64,000 nt of DNA from Triglochin maritima (Eukaryota > Streptophyta > Magnoliopsida > Alismatales > Juncaginaceae): contig OY821784.1 of assembly GCA_963682175.1 (NCBI GenBank), forward strand, positions 35,693,621 through 35,757,620, read 5' to 3'. This document shows, piece after piece, positions 11,233 to 22,009 of this stretch; position 1 is the stretch's first letter, and the number at the start of each line of letters is the position of its first letter. The notes under the pieces were generated by a model that was given only the letters and a program-made list of their open reading frames with translations, did not search any database and had not been told where the DNA came from. The position numbers and the translations under genes are program-made.

Positions 11233-13926
11233 CTACTCATCATCCGAATCATGGTCGGAGATGCCTAACTGAGTATGCCATGACTGTATGATCTGATCCA
11301 CATCTCCGCATGCAGCTCTGGCATCGTCTGGCAGCTCATCCCTCATCTGCAAGATTGGGTCTACAGCCCGTATCATCTTACCCATCCACTGCACATAACA
11401 TTAACATTAGCGTACATTAACAAATTATACGGTACAAATAAATTTAGATAAAATGAAAAAATTACCAGATCGCCACACGTCCTATCTGGTGGTCGATCTG
11501 CTCTCCGGGAGGCACCACGGACGATGATAGGATGTGAGTAAGTACCGAACCAATCAAGATAACGTGCATCACACTCGGAGGGGTCGCGACTACGTCTGAA
11601 GTCGCCAAGGAACAATCGGCATGATCTCGGAAATGTCCGCCAAGTCGATTCCGCTGTAGAAGCGGGGAACCTGACGTCGTACGTCGCTGCTGTCGCAGAC
11701 CGCACCGCATGCTCTGGTGTCGGGATGTCAACCGGGATCACCTGAACATATCCTAACTGACGCAAGACCCGATCGGGCATATAAGGCTCTATGATATCCC
11801 GATAACGAATAAGACCCATCAATAAAGTCCTCGGGACATCCGCTGCTGGGTCAGGACCATAGGGTAACCACTCCACCTAAAGTTTAACACATTAATAATA
11901 ATACATCTTAAAATTAAATAAATGGTGTAAAGTTTGATACCTCTGATGCAGTCATCTGATCTAGCCGTGCGCGGATGGAACGCAATCGTCCATCGCTCTT
12001 GTCCTCGCTCCGGACAACCCACATACCCGAACGTGGATGACCCTCGTCGATAATCTTCCGCTCACGATGCGGGCGGAATGCAGGAAAGTACTCGTATATC
12101 CACGCCTGCAGCAGCGTAAGACAACCTGCAATCCCAGAACAATCCGCACGGCTAGCTATCCCAAGCTGCCGGTACAGGTATGCCAACGTCGCTGACCCCC
12201 ACGAGTACTCACGAACGGTCTCCGGGTCCCTAGCCTCCAGTAGATCGCGTGGTCTGATCCGACAACCACTCTTGTCGACAAACAAGACGGCTCCGAGCAT
12301 CAAGAATAGGTACGCCGTCAACTGTGTATCATCGGCCCGCGGAGGTCGTGCCCGTCTGCATAGGTCCTCAAGGGAGTCGATGCCGACACCACCACCACTC
12401 CATAAAGCTGTATCTCTCGCCAGACCATCAGGTGTGACACCAAGCAACTCTGCCACATAACACCTCAGCTCAGACGTCGACCCCTGAGCACTAACCAGAC
12501 GACCATCCACAGGAAGTCGCAGGATCTGGAAAACATCGTGAAGCATGATCGTCATCTCTCCGAAAGGCATGTGGAAAGTGTTGGTGTCAGGCTGCCACCG
12601 CTCCACAAACGCCGAAATCAAAGGCATGTCGAGATAAGGGAACATGCTGTACGGTAAGTGCCCCAAATGCGTGGCACTAATCTCCTCTCTGATATCAGCT
12701 CTCAGTGTAGACCGCCAACCCTGTAGTGCTGTACAGGCTCTGTGCCGATTCTGGCACTTCAGAACCTTCCGATCCTCTCCGTCCCAGATCCGTCTAGCAA
12801 TGTGACCCCAGAAACTAGGAATGACGCTCCCATCTAAAGGACCACCAGGCGTCATACTGCTCACGATCCAAGAATCGTCCTGGACCCTCTTCTTCTTCTG
12901 AGCGCGGGGATCAACAGTGCACGAGCTCGAATCCCCGGCCGTAAACCTCCCACCCCTACCCTTCCGCACCATCCATCCGGCGGAAGTAGAAGTACCCGCT
13001 CGACCACGTCCTCCGCTATAATCCCCCTGCCTCTCCACCTCCGGCCGCACATCATACGGGCCATCATCGTCGCTCTCGTCGTCGAAACTATCCACATGCT
13101 CATCATCGAAGGAATCATCCTCCTCCTCACGACGACGTAATGCCTCCCTCTCCCTCCTGACCGAAGCAGATATCCCCCGTCTACGTGGATGACGCGGTGC
13201 TGAATCATCCTCTAAAGAACGGAAGGCGTGTAATGGTATCGACTTGCCTCTCCCTCCACTGTGACCCGATGACTATTTATTGAAATTTTAAATACAAATT
13301 TGTTAAATTTGTTAAACTAAATTATCATATTTATCAAAATTGTTAAACTAAATCAAAATTTGTTAAACTTAATTATCAAAATTGTTAAACTAAATCAAAA
13401 TTTGTTAAACTAAATTAAAACAATTGTTAAACTAAATCAAAATTTGTTAAAACTAAATATCACAAATGTTAAACTTAAAAAGAATTTGTTAAATTAATTT
13501 TTTTGATTTATCACTATTTATTAAAGTAATTATGATATTTATTAATTAAAAAAACAAAAAAGGCGGAGGCGTCTGCGAGAGACGCCTCCCGCAAGGTGGA
13601 GGCGTCTGTCGGAGACGCCTCCTCCTACGGGGAGACGTCTGCGGAAGACGTCTCCCCCATCGGGGAGACGTCTTCCGCAGACGTCTCCCGCTTCGGGTCG
13701 GCGTCCGAGGGAGACGCCCCCCGCATGGGTCGGGCGTCCTCGGAAGCCGCTCCCCCTATGGGGGGAGCGGCTTCCTCGGACGCCCGCCCCATGCGGGGGG
13801 CGTCTCCCTCGGACGCCGACGACTTTTTTTTTTTTTTTTTTTTTTAAAAACAAATAAATAACGTAATGTTACCTCATACGGGTACACCGGGGGAACTGCT
13901 GGCTGCTTCCCTGGCCTCCGAGACAT
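11233..13926 (-). CDS. Plant mobile domain (PMD, MAIN-like) protein (four exons, 650 aa)
   Basis: Exons inferred on the minus strand: 13926-13873, 13272-11941, 11876-11466 and 11388-11233. All junctions are in phase 0, with GT..AG introns and no internal stop. The first exon encodes MSRRPGKQPAVPPVYPYE. Residues 19-130 are charged, with Arg- and Asp/Glu-rich runs. The PMD core includes WGHIARRIWDGED, HLGHLPYSMFPYLDMPLIS, RWQPDTNTFHMPFGEMTIML, the hallmark FQILRLPVDG, and later YSWGSATLAYLYRQLG with LQAWIYEYFP. The third exon has the PMD tail signature RVLRQLGYVQVIP. Host PMD proteins such as Arabidopsis MAIN and MAIL1 act in transposon silencing and gene regulation; that is established for those proteins, not this one. 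Here it faces the transposase gene from the opposite TIR. The acceptor at 13273 is the least certain junction. Confidence 0.83.
13560..13822. repeat. Hairpin cluster in the first intron of the PMD gene
   Basis: GGCGTCT/GACGTCT palindromes repeat here. Within them, 13630-13689 is a 60-bp palindrome with 28-bp perfect arms. Also, 13697-13820 is a 124-bp inverted repeat with about 62-bp arms and only about four mismatches. A run of about 22 T follows (13824-13846). Structure and motif mirror the array in the opposite gene's first intron. Confidence 0.88.
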
Positions 13927-13987
13927 TCGTAATCTTGTGTAGTAGGTATAGGAAAAGAAAGTTTTGAAAAAAGAGTGAAATTGTGAG

Positions 13988-13995
13988 ATATATAA
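13988..13995 (-). promoter_or_regulatory. TATA box of the PMD gene
   Basis: The minus strand reads TTATATAT just inside the right TIR and about 62 bp upstream of the start codon at 13926, mirroring the opposite gene. Confidence 0.5.
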
Positions 13996-14009
13996 GCAAA
14001 AATAGGAGG

Positions 14010-14073
14010 AAGGGCAATTTGGTAATTTCAAAGGGCGATTTAAGTAATTTTGGGGCGATGTTTAGCAGTTCAG
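14010..14073 (-). repeat. Right terminal inverted repeat of the Mutator-like element
   Basis: Its reverse complement begins CTGAACTGCTAAACATCGCC and matches the left TIR over about 60 bp. TAGTTTATT (14074-14082) follows as the target duplication. Confidence 0.85.
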
Positions 14074-14082
14074 TAGTTTATT

Positions 14083-14538
14083 GGTCATGTAATGATCTGA
14101 GCATAATGTCGACGTTATTGTTGTGATGCTTGTTTGAACTGTCGATTGAATCATTTGTTAACATTTTTGTAAGTTCATTAATATTTTACTAACTTCTAAT
14201 TTTGTTAGTTACCTTTGTTTTTACATTTAATATAATACAAATAGAGCATGATGGATCGAATGCATACTTTGTTAGAGATAGTCATGCCTTACAAGGTCCA
14301 GTCGATAGGACCATGTTGGTTCTTCAGGCTAACCACAAATCCAATCTATTTAATGATTTTGTAAACATCTTATTTCAATCAAATTTGTTCATGTCAAATT
14401 CAACTTTGTATTGTTTTAATATTTATTTATATTTTTACAGAAAGATTCAGGTAGTGTGAAATGTGTTCAGCATGGCTCCAAGCTCGATCAACCCTTTTGA
14501 CCAGAAAATAAAATAATTGATAATGTTCTATATGTCAT
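14083..14538. other. Intergenic DNA with a possible exon scrap
   Basis: Mostly AT-rich. At 14245-14345 the plus strand reads ALQGPVDRTMLVLQANHKS, which faintly resembles the N-terminal GPxDxSVLxLQ motif of PMD proteins. One short word is not enough to call a gene. Confidence 0.3.
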
Positions 14539-15450
14539 GCATGAAGTGGAAGGAGACGTTGGAGGCAATGTGGAAAGAGACAGAATGGAAGAGAAATAAA
14601 GTGGTTCCAACATTGGAGGAGTACAATGAGATTGCATCCATGGGGTCTGCAATTGGGCCAATGATTCTCTTCTCCCATGCTTGTAGGTGGTGAAGATCGT
14701 TCACTTGATGTGGTGAGAACTGAGGAGTTCAAAATGCTAATCAAACTAGTAAGCAATGTTGCCCGTCTCTGCAATGAGAAAGAACTTTGGTAAATTGTGT
14801 ATTGATCATTTTGAGTATTCGTTTTAGTAAATTGGAGATTTATTAGTATAGCTTTCTAGCATAGTTGAAATCTTAGAATAATTTGTTTTTGTCTTGTGAA
14901 AACTTCTCTGCATTTTCTTAAGTAACGACGATTCATTCTTAAATGTTTGGGTAAATTGCTATGTTTCCCCTTCGAACTATGATATTGTTTGCTTAGTTCC
15001 CCCAATTTTCGAAAATTATTAATTTCTCGACATGCATATTCTTTCCTCATTCGTGTGGCACGATGAATCAAGTTAGAGATGTTTTGTTGAACAACATTTT
15101 CTTTTGAAAGTATTATTTATTTTTTAATTATATCTCATACGTACATATAATCACATGCCTAAGTTTGATCTTTGGTCTTGGTCAATCCAAGACAATGAAT
15201 CTACCAACTAATATTGTTTTAGCTGGTGTTGAACAACATTTTCCTTAAAATGGCATTCAAAATATTCCTTATGGATCTATTAACCATGACAGAGAGAAAG
15301 TGAGGGGAAACTTAGCAGCATATCACTAAACTTAGGCAATAATGTGGACGTCGATGAGTGCAGAGATCTACGCAAGATTATGGAGTTTGTCAAGGCGGTC
15401 ATGTATGAACCCCTCAAACTATCAATCCAGTGAACACTTATAACATTCGA
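14539..15450 (+). pseudogene. Terpene synthase remnant (ent-kaurene-synthase-like C-terminal exons)
   Basis: Two exon-like blocks match the class I terpene synthase C-terminal domain. Block one (about 14550-14790) reads KWKETLEAMWKETEWKRNK, then VVPTLEEYNEIASMGSAIGP, then after a one-base shift RTEEFKMLIKLVSNVARLCN. These correspond to the EEY..SxxxGP and RLxND region. Block two (about 15290-15435) reads RESEGKLSSISLNLGNN and VDVDECRDLRKIMEFVKAVM, the usual following exon. The Asp of the NDxx(S/T)xxxE metal motif appears as NEK. The N-terminal and alpha-beta domains and the DDxxD motif are absent. With a shift and no upstream exons it is a relic, likely left by rearrangement around the transposons on its left. 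Confidence 0.6.
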
Positions 15451-15919
15451 CGTTGGATTTGATTCCTGGACTACGCTAATTTAAGACTATAGATCTAAGA
15501 CATGAAAAAAATGTTATTTAGTGAGTTTGCAATTGTATTTGGTATTTGGTTATGACAGATGTTTCATGTGATCGTATTATATATCCTTCTCTGTATTCAA
15601 ATGATTTTAGAGAAATAAAACTTTTGTTCGAGCTATAAGAAAGGCATCGAGAAATAAACGTTAATGTACTTTTTTCCATAGGTATTTTGAATAATGAAAA
15701 AAATTAACAATGATTTTGTATCGTTCTAGCTATCACGTTTATGAAAAAATTAACTTTTACTCTTTGTTTCAACCTCCAAAATAGTTCTCTAAATATGTGG
15801 GAATGGAAGACGATTCCAACGGTCCAATAGTAATGATTTCCTAACTTAATTAAGACGTGGACATACAAGGCAAGCCGCGAAGAGGAAAAAATAGACACCA
15901 AATAAAATCCAACACAAAA
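15451..15919. other. Intergenic DNA upstream of psaD
   Basis: AT-rich. No coding signal. The psaD promoter must lie at its right end. Confidence 0.4.
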
Positions 15920-15926
15920 TATAAAA
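15920..15926 (+). promoter_or_regulatory. Candidate TATA box of psaD
   Basis: TATAAAA lies 203 bp before the ATG. A pyrimidine- and CCAA-rich leader (15960-16128) follows, as is common for photosynthesis genes. Some psaD genes start without a TATA box, so this is tentative. Confidence 0.35.
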
Positions 15927-16128
15927 TTGGTAGAGAGTAGAAAAAAGGGTTGCCGAGTGTGAAACTGAAACACCAAATCAAAACTAAAGCCTCCAATTGG
16001 TCCAAACCAATCCTCTTATCCAATCCAAACTCCCACCACTCAATCAAACCAAACCAAACCAAATCAAAAGTCTTCACTTCCCTTAACTTCCAACTTCCAT
16101 CCACACACTTCCCTCTACTCCTCCAAAC

Positions 16129-16749
16129 ATGGCCATGCCAACTCAAGCCTCCCTCTTCACTCCCACCACCAAACTTACCACCACCACCACCACCCCGGCC
16201 GCCGCCACCTTGGCACCATGGGCCAAGCCCATCTCCTTCTCTCTCTCATCTCGTAACGCAACACGTGTGTTTGCGAAAGCCGAAACCGAGGCCCCAGAGG
16301 CGGCAGAGGCGCCGGTTGGCTTCACCCCACCGCAGCTCGATCCTAGCACTCCGTCCCCGATATTCGGGGGGAGCACGGGTGGGCTTTTGAGGAAGGCCCA
16401 AGTCGAGGAATTCTATGTCATCACATGGGAATCCCCCAAGGAGCAAGTCTTTGAGATGCCGACCGGAGGGGCTGCGATCATGAGGGAAGGACCAAACTTG
16501 CTCAAGCTCGCCCGGAAAGAGCAATGTTTGGCATTGGGGACTAGGCTGAGATCAAAGTACAAGATCAAGTACCAATTCTATAGGGTGTTCCCCAATGGGG
16601 AGGTGCAATACTTGCACCCCAAGGATGGAGTGTACCCCGAGAAGGTGAACGCCGGCCGGCAGGGTGTCGGGCAGAACTTCCGGTCTATCGGGAAGAATGT
16701 TAGCCCGATCGAGGTCAAGTTCACAGGAAAACAGGTCTATGATCTGTGA
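16129..16749 (+). CDS. psaD: Photosystem I reaction centre subunit II, chloroplastic (PsaD)
   Basis: This single-exon gene encodes a 206-residue precursor. PsaD sits on the stromal face of photosystem I, where it docks ferredoxin and stabilises PsaC and PsaE. Residues 1 to about 50 are a Ser/Thr/Ala-rich transit peptide, with a likely processing site near RVFAKAE. The mature protein starts with an Ala/Glu/Pro-rich segment. It then has the invariant PsaD core: [60 protein letters not shown] and [17 protein letters not shown]. Length and sequence are normal for the family. The ATG at 16129 is the first in frame. A second ATG two codons later is also usable. An AATAAA at about 16927 may be its polyadenylation signal. 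Codon use is GC-rich compared with the surroundings. Confidence 0.98.
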   Translation: MAMPTQASLFTPTTKLTTTTTTPAAATLAPWAKPISFSLSSRNATRVFAKAETEAPEAAEAPVGFTPPQLDPSTPSPIFGGSTGGLLRKAQVEEFYVITWESPKEQVFEMPTGGAAIMREGPNLLKLARKEQCLALGTRLRSKYKIKYQFYRVFPNGEVQYLHPKDGVYPEKVNAGRQGVGQNFRSIGKNVSPIEVKFTGKQVYDL

Positions 16750-17439
16750 GTCATGTTGGGTATTTCTTTGGTTTAAGTGGTATGTTGGTTTCTGCTTTGA
16801 GTTTCTTCATGCCCAGCACTGTTTATGTTTTCTCATGAACATGTTTTATAAGGAACATATCTGGTTTGTATATTGTATATGTTTGAAACTTATTTTGTTT
16901 GCATGAAGATATTAGTATGAATGGGGAAATAAATCTTACTTTCTTTCACTTGCATTAGATGGTACGTACCAGTTAACTAATGATTGGATCATCTTTTTAT
17001 GTATGACAAAACATGAGAATTTCAATTTGATTTTTTCTACTACAACTTAGTTTACCATCATTTCCATGTTTTCTCCACTTCACTACTTTCCTCTCAGTCG
17101 TTATAATTGACTTTTTAATTTTCTTTTGAACAACCAAAGCCTCCATCATTTTAATTTTGTTTTCACCCTGATCGACCAAAGTCTTTATTGTTATTTTCTT
17201 GTGAATTATCGTTTTTAATTGTCCATTTAAATTGATTTTGTGGAAACAAATAACGAATAGTGATTTTGATATCATATGTTATTTGTTATTGAAATCAATT
17301 TAAAGTTGAAAATTATAAATTGGATTTCAGCACCAAATGAACATTTTAAGGTTTTAACTTTGGGAGCAAAACTAAAGTAAAAAAATGGATGTTTTGGTTT
17401 CTAATAACAAGATTAAGTCAATTATAATCGTTTGTAAAG
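16750..17439. other. psaD 3' region and spacer
   Basis: This holds the psaD 3' untranslated region, with a candidate AATAAA near 16927, and AT-rich spacer with no coding signal. Confidence 0.5.
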
Positions 17440-17479
17440 GGAAGTATTGACGAAAACACAATATAAATTAAATAACAAG

Positions 17480-17875
17480 CCTTCACCGATGGAACTTATC
17501 TACATTGACGGTACATGCCGTTGGTGTTGCATGTGTCGGTGTTTACATTACCGAATGTTCCGACGGACAATATCGTCGGCGTTAATTTTGACATGAAATT
17601 TCCCACAAAAATTTTCACTTAATTTCTTCAAAACGAAGAACATCGAGGAATATCCGTCGATGATTTCAATAACGAATGTATCCGTCGGTGTATGATACAC
17701 CAACTAATGTTTTTTTGGCTATAACACCGATGTATGCTGAACTTCACTGACGAATAGGTATCGTCGGTGATGTCTGCGGGAAACATTCAACGACGGATAT
17801 GTCTCGTGGTTCTATGCTACTAGACAAATGTCGGGACTTACACCGATAGATATGTACCATCAGTCAGTGTAAGTC
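17480..17875. repeat. CACTA subterminal repeats (left)
   Basis: About eight short motifs of the type CACCGATGG, GACGGTACATGCCGT and CCGTCGGTG in both orientations. They are presumed binding sites for the CACTA helper protein and mirror those at 24290-24660. Confidence 0.65.
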
Positions 17876-18169
17876 CTATCCAGAATCCGGAAAAGCATAT
17901 TTGTTTTTTCGGGTTCCAATTTCTCTGATTAAAAGAAACAATAGTTTTCATAATTCATCCACAACACATTCATGTATTCATCCACAAACATATAACCCGA
18001 AGAACTCATATATGCATTCATCCACAACACAACATACATTCAAACAACAAACAAGTGCATACAAAACATTGTATCTATATTGAAATTGAAGTTTTTTAAT
18101 TCACAAAGTAGCAAACGAAGTTTGAAAAAGATAAAAGTACACAAACACACAAGAACACTAGGTCATCAA

Positions 18170-21100
18170 ACCTCAAGTGTCTGCTCCGCCCGATGTTCCA
18201 TGATCGTCATCTCATCTTGGTGGCAGTGGTTGCAGTGTAAATGGACGTGATATTAATGTCATGGACATTACAATACATATTATATCTTAAGACGACACTT
18301 CATATAAACCTAGTAAATGTAATATACATTACTAAATTAGAATTACAATACTTAATTGTTATAATCCCCCTTCGCCATCAAAAAGTATGCATGATCGTGA
18401 TCTTGCCTTTCGCCTTCGCTAGCTCGCTACTCACTAGCTTTAACTCCTAACTCTCTTGGACATTGTGCTCAACCTCTGATCTAGTGTTCAACTATGTTTG
18501 GGATGACCTCCCGCGAGGTTCATACATGTTTGTAGGGTTGACGAGACTAGAGTACATCCACATACATGTATGCCCGTCACCCAAAGAGTCCTGACGGGTC
18601 CCCAACACCAGCCAAAGTGATACAACACTGAGAGCTCGTCTTACCCAGTCCACGTGGAGCCTCTGATTTTTCTGGTAATTAAGTAGAAAATTTTAGAAAT
18701 TATAAATCAATGCAACCCAACAACATAAAGTAATAGAAAACTAATATGAATATAAACTTACAATGACAATCACTACATTTTAGGTTCTTCTTGTCATGCA
18801 GTCGAATGTACATATTGTTCGTTTTTTTGTCTTAATCTATATTAATTTTGATGATTAATTAAACTAATCTTAATCAATCTACCTTATCAATCAAAGTGAG
18901 CAAACACGATTACATGCATTGCATATATATATTTGTATATTTGCAATCATCTTAATAGGTTGATCAAGACAATCAAAGAAATGAGCATTAGGACAAAGAC
19001 ATCGGGACTCAAGACTTGTAATCAAAGTTTTGGACCAAGACATGTAACTTTGTATTTATTGAGTTCATAAGGTTTTATGTAAACTTGAGCACTAGGATTT
19101 TGTCTCGTCATTCATCGGTAAACCGAACCTATTTTGGTTAACCAAATCCTGTCTAGTTCGGTCCACCGAACCCCTTTCGGATACCTGAATACTTCCCACC
19201 AGTAAAACTTAGGTGTTCTCTGGAATTGTCCCAACGGAAGATCGAACTTTCGGTCGACCGAATAGCCCTGGACCGGTTTTGGACTTTGCTCCAACGGTCG
19301 GTTTCGAATTGAGTCCCTAGAGCCCAATTGACTTGTCCCATTTCGGATGACCGAATACCTATCGGTCAACTGATTCCTTATTGGCTTTAGGAGCCCAACG
19401 GCTATTTACACGTGACACTTGACTGTTATCGTTAAACCAATTTCCCACTCAATGTCAGCAGAAAACCCGCGCTAATTTCGGTCTACCGAAGTGTACACGG
19501 TCAACCGAACTTGAGTAGATCAGAGCCCAACCAATTCTACTGTCCACCATAAAGCGGTGAACCGAATAGACTTCGGGGAACCGAACTTAATTAGGGCTAA
19601 ATAGATAAAAGCTACTAGAGGTCGGTGAACGGTGATCCGATACATAATCGGTCAACCGAGTTCTTAATTCATACTAATTCTTCGGACTATCGTTTGGATA
19701 ACGGTCGATCGAATATGCCACGATTTCTGCCCGAGCTTAAGTCACATCTTGCATTCCTATTGGTCCATTTCCCCACCAACTCCCAAACGGCTAGTTGAGC
19801 TTTAAGGCTTATAAATAGGACCTCATTTGTTGGTTTTAGAGATCTTGAACACTTTCTATCCATCCAATACTCAAAGCCAAATCCTCTCCATCTTCAAGCT
19901 GTCAATCCACAACACTCAAGCCTAAACTTCACCACTTGCATATCCAATTCCATATCAACATCCAAATGTGCTCAAGTGTAGAGTGTTAGTTAGATTGTGA
20001 TTCCAATTCCTTATTCAAGAATCACAAAGTTGGAAAGCTTTGAGGAAGCTCCCTCTCGGGTTGTGAGAGGAGACACGAGCGATGCGAGGTTGTTCGCGAG
20101 GCTCAGTGTTGTAAACGGCGTTGATCTCGGCCCGGAACGGAGATCGGTTAGTGGAACCGTAAGCGAGGCTCGGGGGATAGAGCGAGGGTTGCGAGGAGGA
20201 CTAGGACTCGGGTGTGGGTGTGGGTGTCGAACCTCTCTAAACTCCAGTGTCGACGAATTTATGGTTTGCAATTGTCACTTCCTTAATCCTTCGATAATTA
20301 TTTTTAATTCCGCATTTATCTATCGATTAGAGGGTCATAGATACTAACACATATCTGTACGAGTAGTCTCGGAAGCGTCCTTAAAGTATCATTAAAAGTA
20401 TCAATTTTGTTAGTTTATATTAAAAACGTATTGAATCTATAAGAATTTACAAATTGTAAATAAAGTATTACCATCTTCTCCATGTGTCGCACTACAAACT
20501 TGGTACCACACTGATGTGGTATGACTAAATTTGATTTTTTTTTGTTAGTCTCGCCCTTCTTTTGCATTACAAAAACCCAAAAGTGTTAGTTTTTATAACC
20601 ACTGAATATAAATTAACTAAAAGACAATATAATTGTACCTTGAAAGTCTTATTGGATCAGTAGTCCAAAAGAGTAGACCAATCCTCAACTGAGATCTGTG
20701 GCAGCCTAGCCGTCAATCTCTCATCTAGTCTCCAAGTCTACTACATCCAGATACATTTGGTACTTTTTTCCTTCTATTTTGTGTTCCAAGACTTCATTAT
20801 CTTGTCTTTGAACCCCTCAGGAACCTTCTAGTGTGTCTGCAAAAATTAAGTTAGTGTTCAAATCAAATCAAAATGATATAACTAAAGTACGTATCTAATA
20901 GTATCACTAATTTTTATCATGCCACATCTTTGTTCTTCTTTGGCATCAATCTGAATAACGCGGGGGAAGTATGTACGTTCTCCTAGCTATCGTCCTAATG
21001 ATGTTCTGGAACCGTTCTGCGTTATTTCCTTTTGGGACGTCCTTTGGTGTAAACTCGATCTTAGTGGGTGTTTGTCGAGTTCCAATCCCCCAGAAGTTGT

Positions 21101-21200
21101 GTAGAACCACGACATCTACTCACACTAACAACACCTATTTGAAGTGTAAATTAGCATTTCACATCTACAATATCCATATGGTTCCCGTTAATTTTTGGTC
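18170..21200 (-). pseudogene. CACTA transposase gene (Ptta/En/Spm, Transposase_24 type), broken
   Basis: Exon-like blocks on the minus strand, read right to left, match the plant CACTA ORF. About 21080-20940 gives KIEFTPKDVPKGNN then IARRTYILPPRYSD. About 20830-20650 gives VPEGFKDKIMKSW, then ERLTARLPQISVEDWSTLLD. About 20560-20480 gives NLVIPHQCGTKFVVRHMEKM with a splice donor after it. Across the solo LTR, 20385-20355 plus 18810-18780 give DASETTRTDMYIRLHDKK. The C-terminal part is near 18660-18170. It contains frameshifts, and the inserted LTR lies in an exon, so it cannot make the full protein. Confidence 0.65.
18816..20349 (+). repeat. Solo LTR of a Sirevirus-type copia element
   Basis: This 1534-bp sequence starts TGTTCG and ends CTAACA, with a perfect 5-bp duplication CATAT on each side (18811-18815 and 20350-20354). 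No internal element sequence is present. Its layout resembles the LTR at 4177-5688 read on the minus strand: the same TTTGATGATTAATTAA-like start and a later GGCCCGGAACGG block. GGTCGACC-type motifs are spread over 19110-19720. It formed by recombination between two LTRs after insertion into the CACTA transposase gene. Confidence 0.88.
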
Positions 21201-22000
21201 CTTCAAATCAATCTAAACCGTTCATTGATTGATTTCTTTGGTCCTTCAAATCGATCTTAGCCATCTATTAAAATCCATCTATTTTTTTATCCTTCAAATT
21301 GATCTCAGTCGTATATTAAGACCACTCTAATATTTGTCCCTCAAATCAATCTCATTCATTGATTAAAAATAATTTTTACTTTTTCATAATTAACCCATCA
21401 ACCCATGATCAATCCATGAACCTCATGATTTCACATTGACCATATAAGAAAGCCATGATTCATTCATAAAAAGAAAAAAACAAGTTAAAATTTTAATATT
21501 GACTTATATACTTCCTGTTATTATTTTTTGCTCCCTCAAATTTAATATTGACTAATATAGCTCCTACTATTCAATAACACAATAAAAAAATTATATTCAA
21601 TAAATATTTTATTAGGAGGGCTAATAAATCGATCTCAGTTTGTTGATTAACTTTTTTGGTATCTTAAATCGATCTTGAGCATCTATTAATATGAAACAAA
21701 AAACAAATCCATTTTGATGGTTGGACGTAATTGGTATCTCAAATGAAATCTGGACGATTTTTTATATATATTTAATTATTAACTCATCAACCCAATATCA
21801 TGGCATGAAACCCATGATTTTAGGTTTATAATTTTTTGTAAATAAAAAATGAATTAATAGAGTTTAATCTTTTAAGTTTATAAATCTTTAAAATTAATTA
21901 AAAACTTAATAAGTTACGTTTTGAAAACAATATATAATTTTATCTTTTCAAAAAGCAAACCAATTTGAAAATTTACTATTTCATTAATGTTTTGATACAA
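20840..22000. other. CACTA interior, mostly non-coding
   Basis: The left part holds the transposase exon noted separately. From about 21220 to 22000 it is AT-rich, with diverged repeats of a CTTCAAATCGATCT-like unit (several copies at 21200-21360 and 21630-21740) and no coding signal. Confidence 0.4.
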
Positions 22001-22009
22001 TTAAAAATA

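Larger units (their letters stand above)
7577..14073. mobile_element. Intact-looking Mutator-like element with transposase-OTU and PMD genes
   Basis: This 6497-bp element is bounded by about 64-bp TIRs (7577-7639 and 14010-14073, roughly 90% identical by eye). It is flanked by a 9-bp target duplication, TAGTTTATG on the left and TAGTTTATT on the right, with one mismatch. Nine bases is the Mutator size. Two spliced genes start just inside each TIR and run toward each other, the MuDR layout. Both reading frames stay open across every inferred splice join, so the element may be autonomous. Palindrome arrays fill the first introns of both genes. Confidence 0.88.

Noticed and set aside
13542..13853. 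Open frames across the hairpin array on both strands
   Set aside because: They come from the GC-rich palindromes, which lie in an intron.
14202..14459. Possible PMD N-terminal exon
   Set aside because: Only one short motif resembles PMD proteins and no core domain follows.
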